Positions 26,801 through 41,800 of a stretch of DNA of 64,000 bases are shown here, piece by piece (the stretch's first letter is position 1; every line of letters starts with the position of its first letter). A program made the position numbers and the translations under genes. The notes below the pieces were generated by a model, which had not been told where the DNA came from, did no database searches, and was given only the letters and a program-made list of their open reading frames with translations. Source of the stretch: Xenopus tropicalis (taxonomy: Eukaryota > Chordata > Amphibia > Anura > Pipidae); the NCBI RefSeq assembly GCF_000004195.4, contig NC_030677.2:115903036-115967035 (forward strand). The letters are read 5' to 3'.

Positions 26801-29800
26801 CCTTGACTTTGCAGTTGTGAAGGAGTTAGCAGCAATAGAACAATATGTTCTTCTAGGACAATGCACTTAGTTGCATAATGTATTTAGAAAGTGTGTCTTA
26901 TCAGCTGGTACTGGAAGCCTGTTATTGTGTTTCTCTTTTTTATGCAATTTGATTAATAACAGTGTGCCATTTCTTTTTTCTTTTGTACATATTTCTTAAT
27001 TAAGGGATCAGTTGTGGAAAACCGCCTCGTCTGGAAAATGGCTTTTATAATGCTGAAGACTTGTTTGCTGGCAGTACAGTAACGTACCAGTGTAATATTG
27101 GTTACTACTTGTTAGGAGACTCAAGAATGTTCTGTACAGACAATGGTAGCTGGAATGGGATCTCTCCATCGTGCCTAGGTATGTTTTCCAAAGAACACCC
27201 ATCTCAGCATTGAAAATGTAGTCAAACCCCCATATTTAATAAAAGTCACTGTGTTTGCTCAGGAGTAGTAACCCATAACAACTAGTAAGATGTTGGCTTT
27301 TAAACCAGACCAGAATATTCTACCAGCTGATTTGTTGCTATGGGTTACTGCTCCTGGGCAAACTTAGTGCCTTTTATTAAATAACCACCTAAAGATTGCC
27401 CCCCCTTCTTGAAAAGTTGCATTCTGTCCTCAAAAGAAATTGGATGCTAATTTAAATTACAATGATAGGGAATGAAACCACTTTAAATACATGATGTTAA
27501 CTATAATGGGCAAATCAATCACATTTCCATTATACTTAACTTACACTTTAATTAACCTAAGTGTACCCTCACAATCAAATGTGTATTTTACCTATTGAAA
27601 TATGTTTGTATGGTTGTACACATCTTCATTATATCTGCTGTTTATTACAACTGTGTTTCAGCTGCAAAGTCTTATTTCTTCCCTATTGACCTTAATTCAT
27701 AGACACAGAGTAAAATGTCTGTATTCGCTCTGTAAGTGTGCAAATACCTATTGTTATAAATGTAATAAATAACATGTTTTTATAGTCGAAGTGTTGTTAA
27801 GTCAATGTACTTTGATTGTATTTTTTTTTTTTTTGTAGATGTTGATGAATGTGAAATAGGGTCTGATTGTGATGAGCATGCTTCCTGCATGAATACCAAT
27901 GGATCTTACATATGTACTTGTATCCCTCCATACCATGGTGATGGAAAGAAATGTTTAGGTAAATGTGGTATATAAAGGTGTACAGGTGTTTCAAAATTGA
28001 ACTTAAATATTATTTATTAAAAATTAATCTTGCTGGCTGCACTTAAAAGTAAAAATAAAAAATTCTTGTGTGAAAGTGTATATTTTTGCCAGCCTTCTTT
28101 ACATTCCGGGTAGTGATGAGCGAATTTTTTCGTGAGGCATGGATTCGCAGCGAATTTCCGCATTTCGGCATTGGCAAATGGTTTAGCGAAACTTCTGTAA
28201 AAACTTGCCGCGGAAAAATTCTTTGCGAGGAATTTTTTTTTGTTGCGCGTAAAATTGACTTTCAGGGAAGAAGCTTGTTTTAATTGCTGTTTATGTCCCT
28301 AAGAGGACCATAATGATCAAAAGACCTTTGTGATACTGCCGTGCCCCATCTATTGCTGGCGATATAGGCATGGATAGTTGTTGAACTTTTTTTTTAATCA
28401 TTCAGATTGAGTTTGAGCCAGCACAGCAATATTTTATAAGACAAAATAACTCTAATTAAGAAGTAAGTTTTGTTGGGAAACATTTTCAATACTGTAACAT
28501 TATTAAAATCAATTATAAACAACTATTTAATTGCAGTCATGCAGAAAATTAAAATTGTTATAACAATATTTGTACTAACCCCTTATCTGAATTCAGAAAC
28601 ATCTTAACTGGCTAGACTAAATTCCCTGTGCTACTTCCTTAAATTAGAATGCAATATATCCTCATATGTCTACTAAAATCTCAAATTATGTTGTCATTTT
28701 TATATTTGTATTATAACATCTACAGTATTCTGCACTGCAAAATTGCATCTAAAAAGGGCAGTGTCATTTTATTGTGTTTATTTTGTAAAACATTACAGAG
28801 CCTGTAAAGTGTAAAGATCCTGGAGAGATCGAAAATGGCAACTATTCCGGAAACCATTTTGGTGTTGGAAGCCAGCTGATGTTTTCATGCCATGAAGGAT
28901 ATGATTTGATTGGTTTAGTGAAGGTGACATGTTTAGAATCTGGTGAATGGGATGATGCCTTACCGTACTGCCAAGGTACAGAACACTTTTAAAGGTGAAA
29001 AGCTTATGGGCAAGTACTGTCATTGCATTAAAGTTAAGAATCTATTATTTGTCAGTTTACAGACTGACCCATCTCTTTTAAAAAAGATGTAAAGTATAAC
29101 TAAATTACAGATATAAGTTTAGTGAGACAAACTAGTGTTATAATAGTGGAAAATGTTAACATTAATTGAATACGCTGTCAATAAAGCTGTAACAATATCA
29201 CCCAGGAAATTCATAAATTATAGTTGGTAATAATGATGTGTTATAAAAAATAATGCCTCTCTTCTAAAATGAATGTCTTGTCTGCCCAACCACCTTCACC
29301 TGTCAGGGGATAATTCAGATTTTGATATAAAATCTTCTGGAGGCCTGCAGGATTGACACATCTGAGTCACGGAACCCAGTGTTCCATGACTGATAAAAAA
29401 AAAGGATAAGACTACAAGATAAGAGATTATTTTCCATCAAACAGACTAGTAGTACAAATGTCTTAACTTTGTCCTAAAATACAAATGTGGAAAAGGTACT
29501 CCTTTACTAAAAAATGATCACATTATTCAGGTGAGTGTCATGTGTTTACACTAAAAAGACTGGCTGTAATATGAAACTACAGATAGCCTCACTTACATAG
29601 GAGTCATCACAAACTATCACTCTGTGTCACAATATATCACCTTTTCCTTTATGCCCATTTCATTGTCAGTTCAAGCAGGTACACTTCAGTCTGATGTATG
29701 AGACAAGGACTATAATTCCTATTTATCAAGCTCTATAAAAGTTCTTTATGAACATTTCTAAAAGTTATTTCTTGAAATAGAAAATATGAGAAAATGGAGT

Positions 29801-32800
29801 AATAATTTCATATCACCACTTTGGCCTATTGTATCAGCTACTATGAAACAAAAAATCAAGCCACCTTACAGTAGATTAAATCAATTTTAGTGGGAAATGT
29901 ATGCACTTCTGTGTGTTCTAGCACTCCTAACCCCATTGTATTACCCAAAACTTTTATCTTGTAGCCAGAGGAATATTGAATAATGTTTTCCATATCTGTT
30001 AGATTTTTCCAGGAAAATGGTCATCTTAAAAAATCATAGGAAATATGTCTCATAACAGTATAGACTTTATACAGGTAAAAATAATTGAAAAAACTGTAAA
30101 ATGCTACAAAAACTTCTCTGAAAAATATTAAATAATGCATGTACAAACTATAAAAACTATTTCTGTAAAATTATACCAGCATACACTATGATAAACAATA
30201 ATGCAATTTTTTGTCTGATTTTATTTGCCTATGCTACAAATCTTTACAAAGCTTTGTAAATACTGGAAAATCAAAGCTTTGTAAATTCTGGAAAATCAAA
30301 GCTCCAGAATCTAGAGGAGCAAAGTGTTCGCTAAACCATGGTCCTTAATTTTCCATGTTGCTTCTTTGACACCTGGCATAGTACCAATTTGGCAAATTAG
30401 TAATGTGATTCCAATGTTTAAAAAGGGATTTGGCTCTCATCCAGAAATCCATAACCAAAAATGAGTCCCCATTAGATATAGATTGGGTGTCCATGATCCC
30501 CTAAATAATGTGACATCAACTAAACATAGTGATTAAAAAGTGGAAACAAAAATCTCCCAGTATTTAAACAGCCTCAAATTATGCCCAGGATAAACCACCT
30601 AATTTTCGTCCTAACATGTCATCAAGACACAGAAACTATGATAGACCCAATAAACTGGAATTTGGCCTTCTCTTTTATATTAGCGAAAAGCGATAACTAA
30701 ATAGACCAGACTGTTGGAATCGAGTGCGAAAGTCATGCATTGCTGGTATCTTATTCCAAAAGAATGAACCAAAATTTATCCACATCTGGTGGGAATGCCC
30801 AAAATTCACATCATATTGGTCTCATGTCTTTAGCTTAAAGGTTAGGTTTTAAGGACTTCATGAGCAAGGGCACTTTTCAAATTTTCAAATTGTTTAAACT
30901 CACCACTGAACTCCCCCTAACCAAGCTAGAGCATGTGTGCAACAAAAATCCAGAGCCCTGCACATGAACTTTGTAATCCCTTTATTCTTGACTTCAAGGT
31001 AAAGAACACTAGCTAATGTTTCATATTTGAAAACTGGGGAAGGTGTATTTGGCAAGTGGATAAGATACCTTGCCTTTTTCTTAGCTAATACAACTAAATG
31101 TATTCTGCCACAGAAGGCAACAACTGCTCTCCTTAACTTGGACATGATGTATCTGAATTTTCATAACATACTTCTAGCACGTAATATATTTTAAGTTGCA
31201 AGACTTCTTTTTAACATTGGAAACAAGAAACCATCCTCCACCAAATGGAACCAAAATGGTCAGCATGGTCTACTACAATTCAGGGCTCCCAAAATAAGGC
31301 GCCAGCTAAGACTTAGACTTATTAAGATTGTTGGTATTAAAGTTTTACACTTTTTTCTGCCCTAAGGGGCACATTTACTATTACTTGAGCTCTTCTTGTG
31401 GAAAAACACCCATTTTTTTCCTTTTAATATCAGATCAATATCTGGCAGCAAGCAGAAGTAATCGGAACTCACATGTGTATTCTATAAACAAGTGCTCCAG
31501 CCTGGAGGCTCAAGCAACAGTAAACGTCTCTAGTTGTAGTCTTATTGCAAAAATACAATAAAGTAGCAATGCTATGCTAATGTATAGCAGTAAAAAAACA
31601 TGGGTGGAATAAGTCGGTATCTTTATTCTCTCTAATCTTTTTTGGACATTTCTATTTCTGTTATTTTTTCTTTTTGTTTTATAGCTTTGTTAAATGATTA
31701 CATGGATGCTGATTCATTCTCTTTTTTAATTCTATAAGTGAAAATCTCAAAATTCAAAATAAATAAACAATAACTAGTTATAACCAATTTTTGGGTAATA
31801 AAGCTAATTCTGCAATATAACTTGAATTCCCTAAGAAAAAAAGCTTAAGAACCACTGCTCCGGGCCATCTGTCTTTGGAAAGATTTTAGAAGGTCTATTA
31901 ATAGATAAGATACCAGACTGCATGTCATATCACAATAATATGCCAGAAAAATATAATTGCCTTCTTCAAGGAGATTAACAGAAAAGTAAACTTTGGGGAC
32001 TGAAGGAAATGTGATTTACTTAGATGTTGCTAAAATATTTGATACAACACCACATAGAAGGCTACTGAATAGGATAATGAACAATTTGTATTTAGACAGA
32101 GCTGGCTCAAAGATAGATTACAAAGAGTAGTTATAAACAAAATATATTCTAGTTGAACCAATGATGATAGTGAAGTACCTCAGGGGTCTGTCCTTGTCCC
32201 TTTGTATTGTAACTTATTCAGAATGACCTTGAGATTGGCAGTGTAAGTACTGTTTCTGTGTTTGCTGATGATATTAAATCTGCATGCAAGATGTTTCCAC
32301 TTTGCAGAAAATTACAATTAATTGGGCAAATTGGCAAATTAGGCTCAACACTGATTGAGGCTAAGGTTATGCACTCAGGCAAAAATAACATGAATGCTAG
32401 TTTTACTCTAAAGGGAAATTGTTTTGGGGCCTTCTTAATTGAAAAGCAACTCAAGGCAGTTTCAGTAAGTGTGTGTGTATATATATCAGGGATAGAGAAG
32501 CACAGTTTGTCAGAATGGTTAGAATATTTTGGCCTAATGTAATGCTAAAATAGTTTATTGAATAGTTGACTTCATGGACAGTTATCTATTGAATTGTGGA
32601 CTTCATGGACAGTTATCTGTTTTAAACCAGGAATTATGTTGTAATTACATAGCTCCTTGATCATTGAGTTAAAAGGTAAGCAAACAGGATACTTAATAAA
32701 ATGACCCATTTATGTTACAAAATTATACAAATAGCCCATTTTCACAAATAATGCATTTTTGTACACAACATTTTTGAATATTGGAATTCTTTAAATAAAT

Positions 32801-35800
32801 GCAGCTGAATGTATTTTTCTCTTGAAATCTGTAGAAAATATTCAACAAAGTGACACTTTTCTACTTTGTTTTTTATAGCTGTGTCTTGTGGGAAAGTACC
32901 TGCTCCAAACAATGGCGAGATTTTGGGCTCCAACTTTACATTTGGTGAAATTGTTACTTTCAGGTAAAATCATTTTAAGCTGACATTATCCTAACTATTA
33001 TTGGTTTAAAATATAATAATGCTTTTTACGTAATTTTGACAAATATTACATATTATTACATTCCCATGTCAGATGCTTTAGCTTTATAATTTATTGCATG
33101 CTAAAATCTTATCACCAAAGGTCAATGTTTTGTCAGCTGGGTCTGAGAAGATTTGGGCAGATTGTGGGCAGAAATAGTAGGGGGATAATTTGCTTAAAAA
33201 GATCAAACTCAAAAGTCAAATTTTATAATTAAAATAAATGCAAAAGATATAACTCTTTCACGAAAATCTTTAATTCTGGTAGTTATTTTTAAGTAACTGA
33301 AGGCAATGGAAAAAAATGTAGCAATGTAACATAAATATGTTATTTTCTCTAAAAACTGTCTTTTGGATGTATGACATTTTTCTATTATTTGTATTAATCA
33401 TTTTTCCATTATTAGTAGTACAGCTATGGGACCTGTTATCCAGAATGCTCAGGACCTGGGGTTTTATGGATAAGGGATTTTTCTGTAATTTGGATCTCCA
33501 TAACTTAAGTCTGCTAAAAATCATTTTAATACAGGTATGGAATCTCTTATGCGGACACCCGTTATCCAGAAAATTCTGGATTACGGCAAGGCCATCTCCC
33601 ATAGACTAATTAATTCTAATTTTCAAAAATGATTTATTTTTTCTCTGTAATAATAAAACAGTACCTTGTACTTGACCCCAACTAAAATATAATTAATCCT
33701 TATTGGATGCAAAACAATCCTATTGGGTTTTTAGCAGATTCAAGTTAAGGAGGTCCAAATTATGGAAAGATCCCTTATCCGGAAAACCCCTGGTCCTGAG
33801 CATTCTGGATAACAGGCCCCATACCTGTATTGAATAAACCCAATAGGCTTGTTTTGCCTCCAATAAGGATTAATTATATCTCAGTTGGGATCAAGTACAA
33901 GGTATTGGTTTATTATTACAGAGAAAAAGGAAATAATTTTTAAAAATTAGAATTATTTGCTTATAATGGAGTCTATGGGAGATAGTCTTTCCATAATTCT
34001 GAACTTCCTGCATAATGGGATTCTGGATAAGGGATCCTATACCTGTACTACTGTAGGAAATAAAAATGACTGGAAATGTTTACATCATACATGATATGCT
34101 TTTCCCTTGAAACTGCAGTAACAAAGGGAATTAAACATATATTATTTGTATGTAAAAAATGCATGCTGTTATGGGGCAGGTCGTGATGATATAACGAGTA
34201 TTCAATTTTTTACGCAACAGATGGCTGAACACTGATACCAAAAACTGCAACAAAAACAACACAAGAAAGGACTTTCATATGCACAACATTGAAATAAATA
34301 ATTCATCCTGCTGAACAAATATTGTTAATTTATTACTAGTACTTTAAATTCAACTGTTGCCGGTTTTTAATTTATTACTGGTACTTTAAATTCAGCTGAT
34401 GTTTAGGTTATTTAAAGCTTTGTCTAAGTACTTGTTACCATATGTTTAAAGATAGATTTTATTATACTTGTAAATGAATCACGGCTGAATTGCAGCTGTT
34501 TTAAGTAATGGAATAAAGTAAAAGCTGTTACATTAATACCACTCAGGGATATTTGGTATAATAAAAATGTTTTTCTGTTATTTAAAGGGGAACTATTGTG
34601 AAAGTAAAAATGTAATAAAAGCTTCATGTCACTGAAATAAGAAATATTTGTAAATATGGTTGATTCAAAAATATAGGGCTTCTACTGTCTCCCTCACAGC
34701 AACCTGACTTTCTTCATTCAGGAGTTCGGAGTCAGATATTGATTAGGTCTAACACCTCGCCCCTGCACACCCCACACATGAGCGTGCGTGGTTTATGTCA
34801 GGAAAAAAAGGGGTAGTGATGAGTGGCACTGAGGAGTGGGTGACAAGGGGATCGTATGTTAGACTTAAGGGCCCAGACTAGGGGTAGGCAGAGGAGTTAC
34901 ATGTTTAGCACCCCCTTCTGTCCCACACTATGCAAGTGACTCTTCTGCCTACCCTCAGTTCTGGCCCTGTTTGGTGGGTGCTCCTTTTGCCTAGAAAATT
35001 TTTAAATCAAAATCTGACTGCAGAATCCTGTATGAAGGGAGAACAAAGAAAGACAGATGATTAGAGAGGGAGAGAGAAGAGTAACTTGATTATTTCAGAA
35101 ACTGTGCAGAATTTTTAATTGATTATATTTAGAAAATCTATTATTTCAGTATGATGAAGCTTATATTAAATTTTAATTTTTGAAGTAGTTTCCCTTTATA
35201 AACAAACCATCTATCTCTCACATGTTGTATCTCACATCCTGTGCCAACTGAGTTGATCATAAAAGCTTATACAATATAGGGTTTTAAAAGGCCAGTATAC
35301 TTTCATGTTTAAGTTCGATGAATAGGGCTTGTGCTGAAAATACTTTTTGCCTTTTGTTTTAATTAGGAAATCTGTATGTTTTTAAATCTCTTGAGCTGAA
35401 CTGTGCAAGTAGAATAAAAATAAATAATGTTAGTTATTGTGTCCAGGACAAAACATGAAAGGGATTGTTAATCAAGTTACTCATCTACTGTACAAAGTAA
35501 AATTTACTAATAACGTTTTTGTGGTATTAGCTGGAATGCTGTATCTCTGAATTCCATGTCAGAATTTCCACCTATAATTTCATAGGAAAACATTCATATG
35601 GAATGTAGTCACTTGCATTTTTAATATAATATAGGGCTTCAGTTGCTGTTTTGCTTTGGCATATGGCATATTTGTTATATTTGATTTTAAAAGAACAACT
35701 CTGTACACAAGTAAGTCACAAGTAAAGAAGATGGAACTATTTATAATGTATATAACAGTTGTTTTTTTTAATTTAATTCTGCAGATGCAATGAAGGCTAT

Positions 35801-38800
35801 ACATTAATTGGTAATGAAGAAACAGTGTGTCTAGCTAATCGTTCATGGAGTCACGCGCTTCCTACTTGTGAATCAGTCACATGCTCCAAACCAAAAGAAA
35901 TAGAAAATGGAATCTTTTCATTAAGTGGTTTAACATTTAATTCTACTGCATCATATGCATGCAAGACTGGATACAGGTAAACTCATTTGTCTTATTTAGT
36001 GCCATAAACAGTATGCAAAAATAAAAACTATATTTCTTTAAACACTGCTATCAGTGCACTGCATTATTGTGATGCCATTAACGTTAAAAGTGCATTCTAT
36101 ACACACAAGTCTGTAGTTGCTAGTGAATGATGCAGTGCAAATTGGGAACAAATACAGGTATAGGACCCGTTATCCAGAATGCTCGGGACCAAGGGTATTC
36201 CGGATAAAGGGTCTTTCCGTAATTTGGATCTCCATACCTTCAGTCTACTAAAAAATTAATAAAACATTAAACCCAATAGGACTGTTTTGCATCCAATAAG
36301 GATGAATTATATCTTAGTTGGGATCAATTACAAGGTACTGTTTTATTCTTACAGAGAAAAAAGAAATCCGTTTTAAAATTCTGAATAATTTGATTAAAAT
36401 GGAGTCTATGGGAGACAGGCTTCCCGTAATTCGGAGCTTTCTGGATAACGGGTTTCCAGATAAGGGATCCCATACCTGTACTTTTAAAACTCACTTCTTT
36501 TAAATATATTTCCTACAAAGTACATAGTTTGGCTGAGTTCATGCCACATATAAAGTTTTAGAGCTAATATTAGAGGGCTCGTATGAAAAAGTTGTCATCA
36601 GCATAAAGAAATTCAACTTAATGAGAATTTTCACACAGAAAATACAAATGCTTTTTCATTAATTTAAAAAGAAAAGGTTTTAGAATAAATCTACTGCAGA
36701 CAATATTTTAGAACATGTCCTTATTACTTGCAAGTAACAAAAGATAAATCACAGATGCTTTTTTTTTAAATTACAAAATTAGCTATATTTTGTATTTAAA
36801 TTGAAAGGTGATGTGTAGGCAGCTTGCATTACAGGGGGGGCTATTAAAATATAAGCCTGTATATCTGTCTAAAAAAGATATGTCTAAAAAGAACCAAATT
36901 ATAATTTTCTATTTAATTGGTATAGGTTTCTCTGAATGATTTTTTAAAATACATGCTATATCAGTTTGATAAAGTGCTGCATCCCATCTACACCATTTCC
37001 TCAGCTCCAAATTGAAAATAATTACATTTTTGTAATATATATGGAAAAAGGAAACATGTTTTTGTCTTTTTATTGAAAGTGTATACCCATGTGTCCTTGT
37101 TTTCATAGAAAAGGGATTGTTTATACATTACAGATTCTTTGTTAAGTATTTTATACTATGATATCACTTTATATAGTTTAATTTAGGATATTTAGAAATG
37201 ATTTCAAGCCATTTATTTTATAAACCATCAAGTGTTGCCACTGCAGAGTTTTATCACAACTGATTGGTCAATAGAAATTGTAGCTTTGGTTGTTACAAAT
37301 GTGGACCTTGGAAAGCAATGATTGTTTATCCTAGTATACATTCCTGTCATTAATGAAAAGATGTGATCATGCTTTGCGTGACAAATTTATTTTTAGTTTG
37401 CAGGGTCCTGCAACTTTGATTTGTGAAGCTTCAGGGAACTGGAGCAGTGAAGTTCCATCCTGTGACCTTGTCTCTTGTGGTCCTCCTCCACTTGTCAGAG
37501 ATGCAGATGCCACTGGGGATAATTACACATATTCAAATATAATAACATACAAGTGCAAAGAAGGGTATGTAACTCTGAGTCTATTTGTTAACACACATTG
37601 TTGCCTGTATTTTTTATAGAAAAAAAACCGAGAAACTGAAACTGAGAGTAGCAAACCATCAAAGTACAAATCTGTTTAGAATTAATACACAAATGGAGGG
37701 CATGTAAGGGAATGCCCACAATCATAATAACAGAGATGGAAGCTTGGTGAAATTTTCAAATGGGTGAAAGAATTGTGGCAGATTCCATCTATATTTGCTT
37801 GTAATCCTTTTTTTGTTCAATTCCTTGTGTTTGATTTATAGTTTAATAGTCTATGCCACTTCTATTACTGTACAATACTATTCTAGACTCACTTCTTATT
37901 AATTTCATGTCTTTGTGTTTGCATTCTTCCACAATCTCTGCAATATTATGATTCTTTTGTTTTCATGACAGCTACACATTGGTTGGTCCAGATACTATAA
38001 ACTGTTCGTCTTCTGGGAAATGGAGTGAACACATTCCGCAGTGCATGGCTGTCTCTTGCGATGAACCCCCAAATGTAGACTATGCCTCCTCACACAGCAG
38101 TCACCGTCTGTTTGGAGACACTGCATATTATTATTGCTCTGATGGGTATAGTATGGTTGATAATGCACAAATGTTGTGTAATACAGAGGGGAATTGGGTA
38201 CCCCCTGATGGTAAAGAAATTCCCAACTGTATAGCTGATTTCTGCGAGAGGCCATCTTCAGTTGCACACAGCATCTTGGAATCTGTTAACAAAGCAAAAT
38301 TTGTTTCTGGTTCAACGGTAAGCTTTAAGTGCATGGAAGGATTTGTCCTGAATACAACTGCAAGAATTGAATGTGTCCGTGGAGGACAGTGGATCCCTTC
38401 ATCTTTAACTATCCAGTGCATACCAGTTCGCTGTGGAGAACCACCTAGCATCAAAAATGGCTATGTGAGTGGAACCAACTATAGCTTTGGTTCTGTGGTG
38501 GCTTACAGCTGTGACAAAGGCTACTATATTAAGGGAGAGAAAAAAAGGACATGTTTGGCATCAGGTGAATGGAGTGGCCGCTTGCCAGCCTGTCATCCAG
38601 GTTCTTGTGACGATCCACCTAAACTTGAAAATGGATTTGTAAAGGTGTGTGTGTCCACTTCTTTCTATCTAAATGTAGAGATATTAGAGTACATTTTATA
38701 TTTCTTTTAAATGTCTTTTTTAAAGGGCAATATGTTTTCTTTAAGAAAAGTGTAAATGTTTTATAAAAAGCAAATTTGCTGCACCTTAAAATACATTTGT

Positions 38801-41800
38801 TAGTCTTTTAATTTTGGACATCAAATTAAAATACAAATTCATACTAAGAAATGACTTTACCTCTAGGGAGCTTCAACACACAGATATCCACTGAAATGGG
38901 GCAGGTATGGGGACTCTATATAAGAGGGCTTATTTACATCAGCAAGTGCAGTAAGCAAAGTGCTATTCTGAGTGCAATTGCCACATTTTTTCCCTACAAT
39001 GCAGCGTTTCCCTCAGAATTCCACATTGCGGTTGCAAGGGGGGATGCACTTGATGCAATTGTGCTGCACCTGACACAATTGCATTCAATTTGGCAAAATC
39101 AACAACTTCATACACTTTTCCTTGTGTATTGGAAAAATTGCACAGAAGTCTGTCTAATTATCCATGCTAAAGAATCGTAATATGCTGTCAGTAGTTCACG
39201 ATAATTAAGTATAAAATAATTTATTTAAAATATGTCTGTATGTTTTCGAACATTTTACATTTACAATGACAAAGCCTTAATAATATTTGATTTTATTATT
39301 TTGTTTTGCAGAGTAAAACTGGACTTTTGTATGAAAGCAAGGTTATTTACGCCTGTAACCCTGGATACAAGCTAGTTGGAAGTAATGTGAGGGTATGTCA
39401 GTTGAATCGTCATTGGTACAGTGAGTCACCACCAACATGTGTCCTGCTTACTTGTGAGAAGCCTCCTCCAGTTAAATATGGTTCCATGAAAGGAGAGAAT
39501 TTTGAAGTTGGCTCAAAAGTTGAATTTTTTTGTGAGGATGGCTATGAACTCTCTGGTGATTTAAGTTGGACATGTCAAAAAAATGGAGAGTGGGACAAAA
39601 AGCAAACACCAACTTGTATGCCATCTAAATGTCAGGATCCACCACTGTATGAAAACCATCTAGTTCTGAAAGAAGTACCAAATGAAGTTGGAATTGTAAG
39701 ATTTTCTTGTAAAGAAGGACATGTACTGGAAGGCTCTTCAGTGTTAAAATGCTTGCCTTCACAGCAATGGAATGATTCTTTCCCACTTTGCAAGCTTGTT
39801 TTCTGTTCTTCACCCCCTGAACTTGCCTATGGAGAACCAATTTCTGTCCCTTCTCTTTATTTTGGTAGTACAGTAAAATACACGTGTGTAGATGGATTTC
39901 TGCTAAAAGGAGAGTCTGTAATTACCTGCAATGCTTCTGGTATGTGGAGTCCAGATTTTCCAAACTGCAGTCCAATAGAGTGTCCACAACCTGAAGAAAT
40001 TTTGAATGGGATTGTAGATGTTCAAGGACTTACCTTTCTTAGTGCAGCTCTTTACACTTGTAAGCCTGGGTATGAATTAATTGGAAACTCAACATTAATT
40101 TGTGGAGCTGATGGTTATTGGCAAGGTGGTAAGCCAATATGTAAGCCCATTAAGTGTTCAAAGGCCAAAGAAATACTGAATGGGAAATTTTCTTTCCAAA
40201 GTCTTAATTATGGACAAACAATTACCTATACATGCAACAGAGGATTTCGACTTGAAGGACAAAATGTACTAACCTGTTTGGAAACAGGAGAATGGAATTC
40301 CAACCCACCAATCTGCAAGGAGATAACTTGTGATCCCCCTCAGGGAATTGACAATGGTTTTGTAGAAGGGGCTGATTACAGTTACGGAGCAATGATTATT
40401 TTTAGTTGCATGCCAGGATTCCAATTGGTTGGTCTTGCCATGCAAACATGTGAAGAATCTGGCTGGTCCAGTTCTACTCCTGTGTGTCTGCATACAGATT
40501 GTGGACTGCCTCCCCATATTGATTTTGGACAATACACTATTGTTACATTTGAAGAAAAAATATTAACTGATGATGAATTAAAACACAGTATATTTGGTGT
40601 ATCAAATATAATTTTATCTCCAACCACAACATCTAATACCTTAAAGACTGAGAATCATTCTGAAAATTCCCAGTTATCAGAATATTTGTATGGAACTAAT
40701 GTTATATATTCTTGTAACAATGGCTATGAAATCTTAGGCATGTCGGTACTAACTTGCAAAGAGGATGGGACATGGAATGGTAGTGCTCCGGCATGTGCAC
40801 CTATAGAATGCAGTATACCTACGGATCCTGAGAATGGTGTGATGCATTATACTGATAATACAATAGGTAGTTCTGTTCATTTTGAATGTAAACCAGGATA
40901 TGAACTCAACGGTTCTGATAAAAGTATTTGCTTAGCAAATAAACAATGGAACAATGAAATACCAAAATGTGTTATTATATCATGCAAAACACCAAACAAA
41001 ATTCTGCATGGATACACAGAAGTCTCAAATTACACATACATGAGTGTTATACATTACAAATGTGATAAAGGTTACCAGATATATGGCTTGTCCCAAAGAA
41101 CATGTCAAATAAGTAAGCAGTGGGATGGGGAAGAACCTATTTGTGTTCCAGTTTCTTGTGGGCAGCCTCCAATGGTAATAAATGGTAAAGTGATAGGAAA
41201 TGAATATACTTTTAGTAAAACCATTGAGTATGTATGTAATGAAGGTTACAGGCTCTATGGAGAAGAAATTAGAACATGCCTTGAAAATGGAAATTGGAGT
41301 GGTACAACACCATCTTGCCTAGCAATTACATGCAAAATCTCTACCACTGTCAATAATGGAGAAGTCACTGGAACAGAATGTGGAGTTGGCAAAGAAATAC
41401 TTTATAGATGCAATCATGGCTATAAAATGCAAGGCACTCCAAAATTAACTTGTCTTAATGATGGCACATGGAATAGCAATGCTCCTCTTTGTGAACCAAT
41501 TCATTGTGAACCCCCTGAAGATATTTCCAATGGATATCTAAACAGCTCCAATTTCAAATATAACGAGTACATTCATTATGTATGCTTTCCAGGTTATGAA
41601 ATGCATGGAAGTTCAACAAGGCAATGCTTAGCCAATGGTGCTTGGAGTGGAAGTCCTCCCACATGTCTGCCTTGTGAGTGTCCCACACCTGTTGTTCAGA
41701 ATGGAATTATGAGTGGGGATGATTTCACCTGTGGGCATTCGGTCAGTATTAAATGCCGTGAAGGTTTTAAACTCCTTGGTTCCTCTGAGTTAACATGTCA

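Larger units (their letters stand above)
28976..32878. other. Intron 13, mainly LINE remains in the second half
   Basis: Two LINE remnants are recognisable from about 30330 on (described separately). The stretch 28980-30300 is AT-rich without recognisable structure. The stretch 32550-32870 has a direct repeat, GGACTTCATGGACAGTTATC-like, around 32560-32620 (two copies about 43 bases apart). Confidence 0.6.

Noticed and set aside
32258..32542. 94-codon plus-strand frame as a separate gene
   Set aside because: It begins with FADDIK and is the decayed downstream part of the CR1-like reverse transcriptase.
38131..38454. Minus-strand frames opposite exon 17, and similar ones opposite exon 18 (39625-40627)
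   Set aside because: They are antisense shadows of sushi-coding sequence, which is low in stop codons on the other strand.
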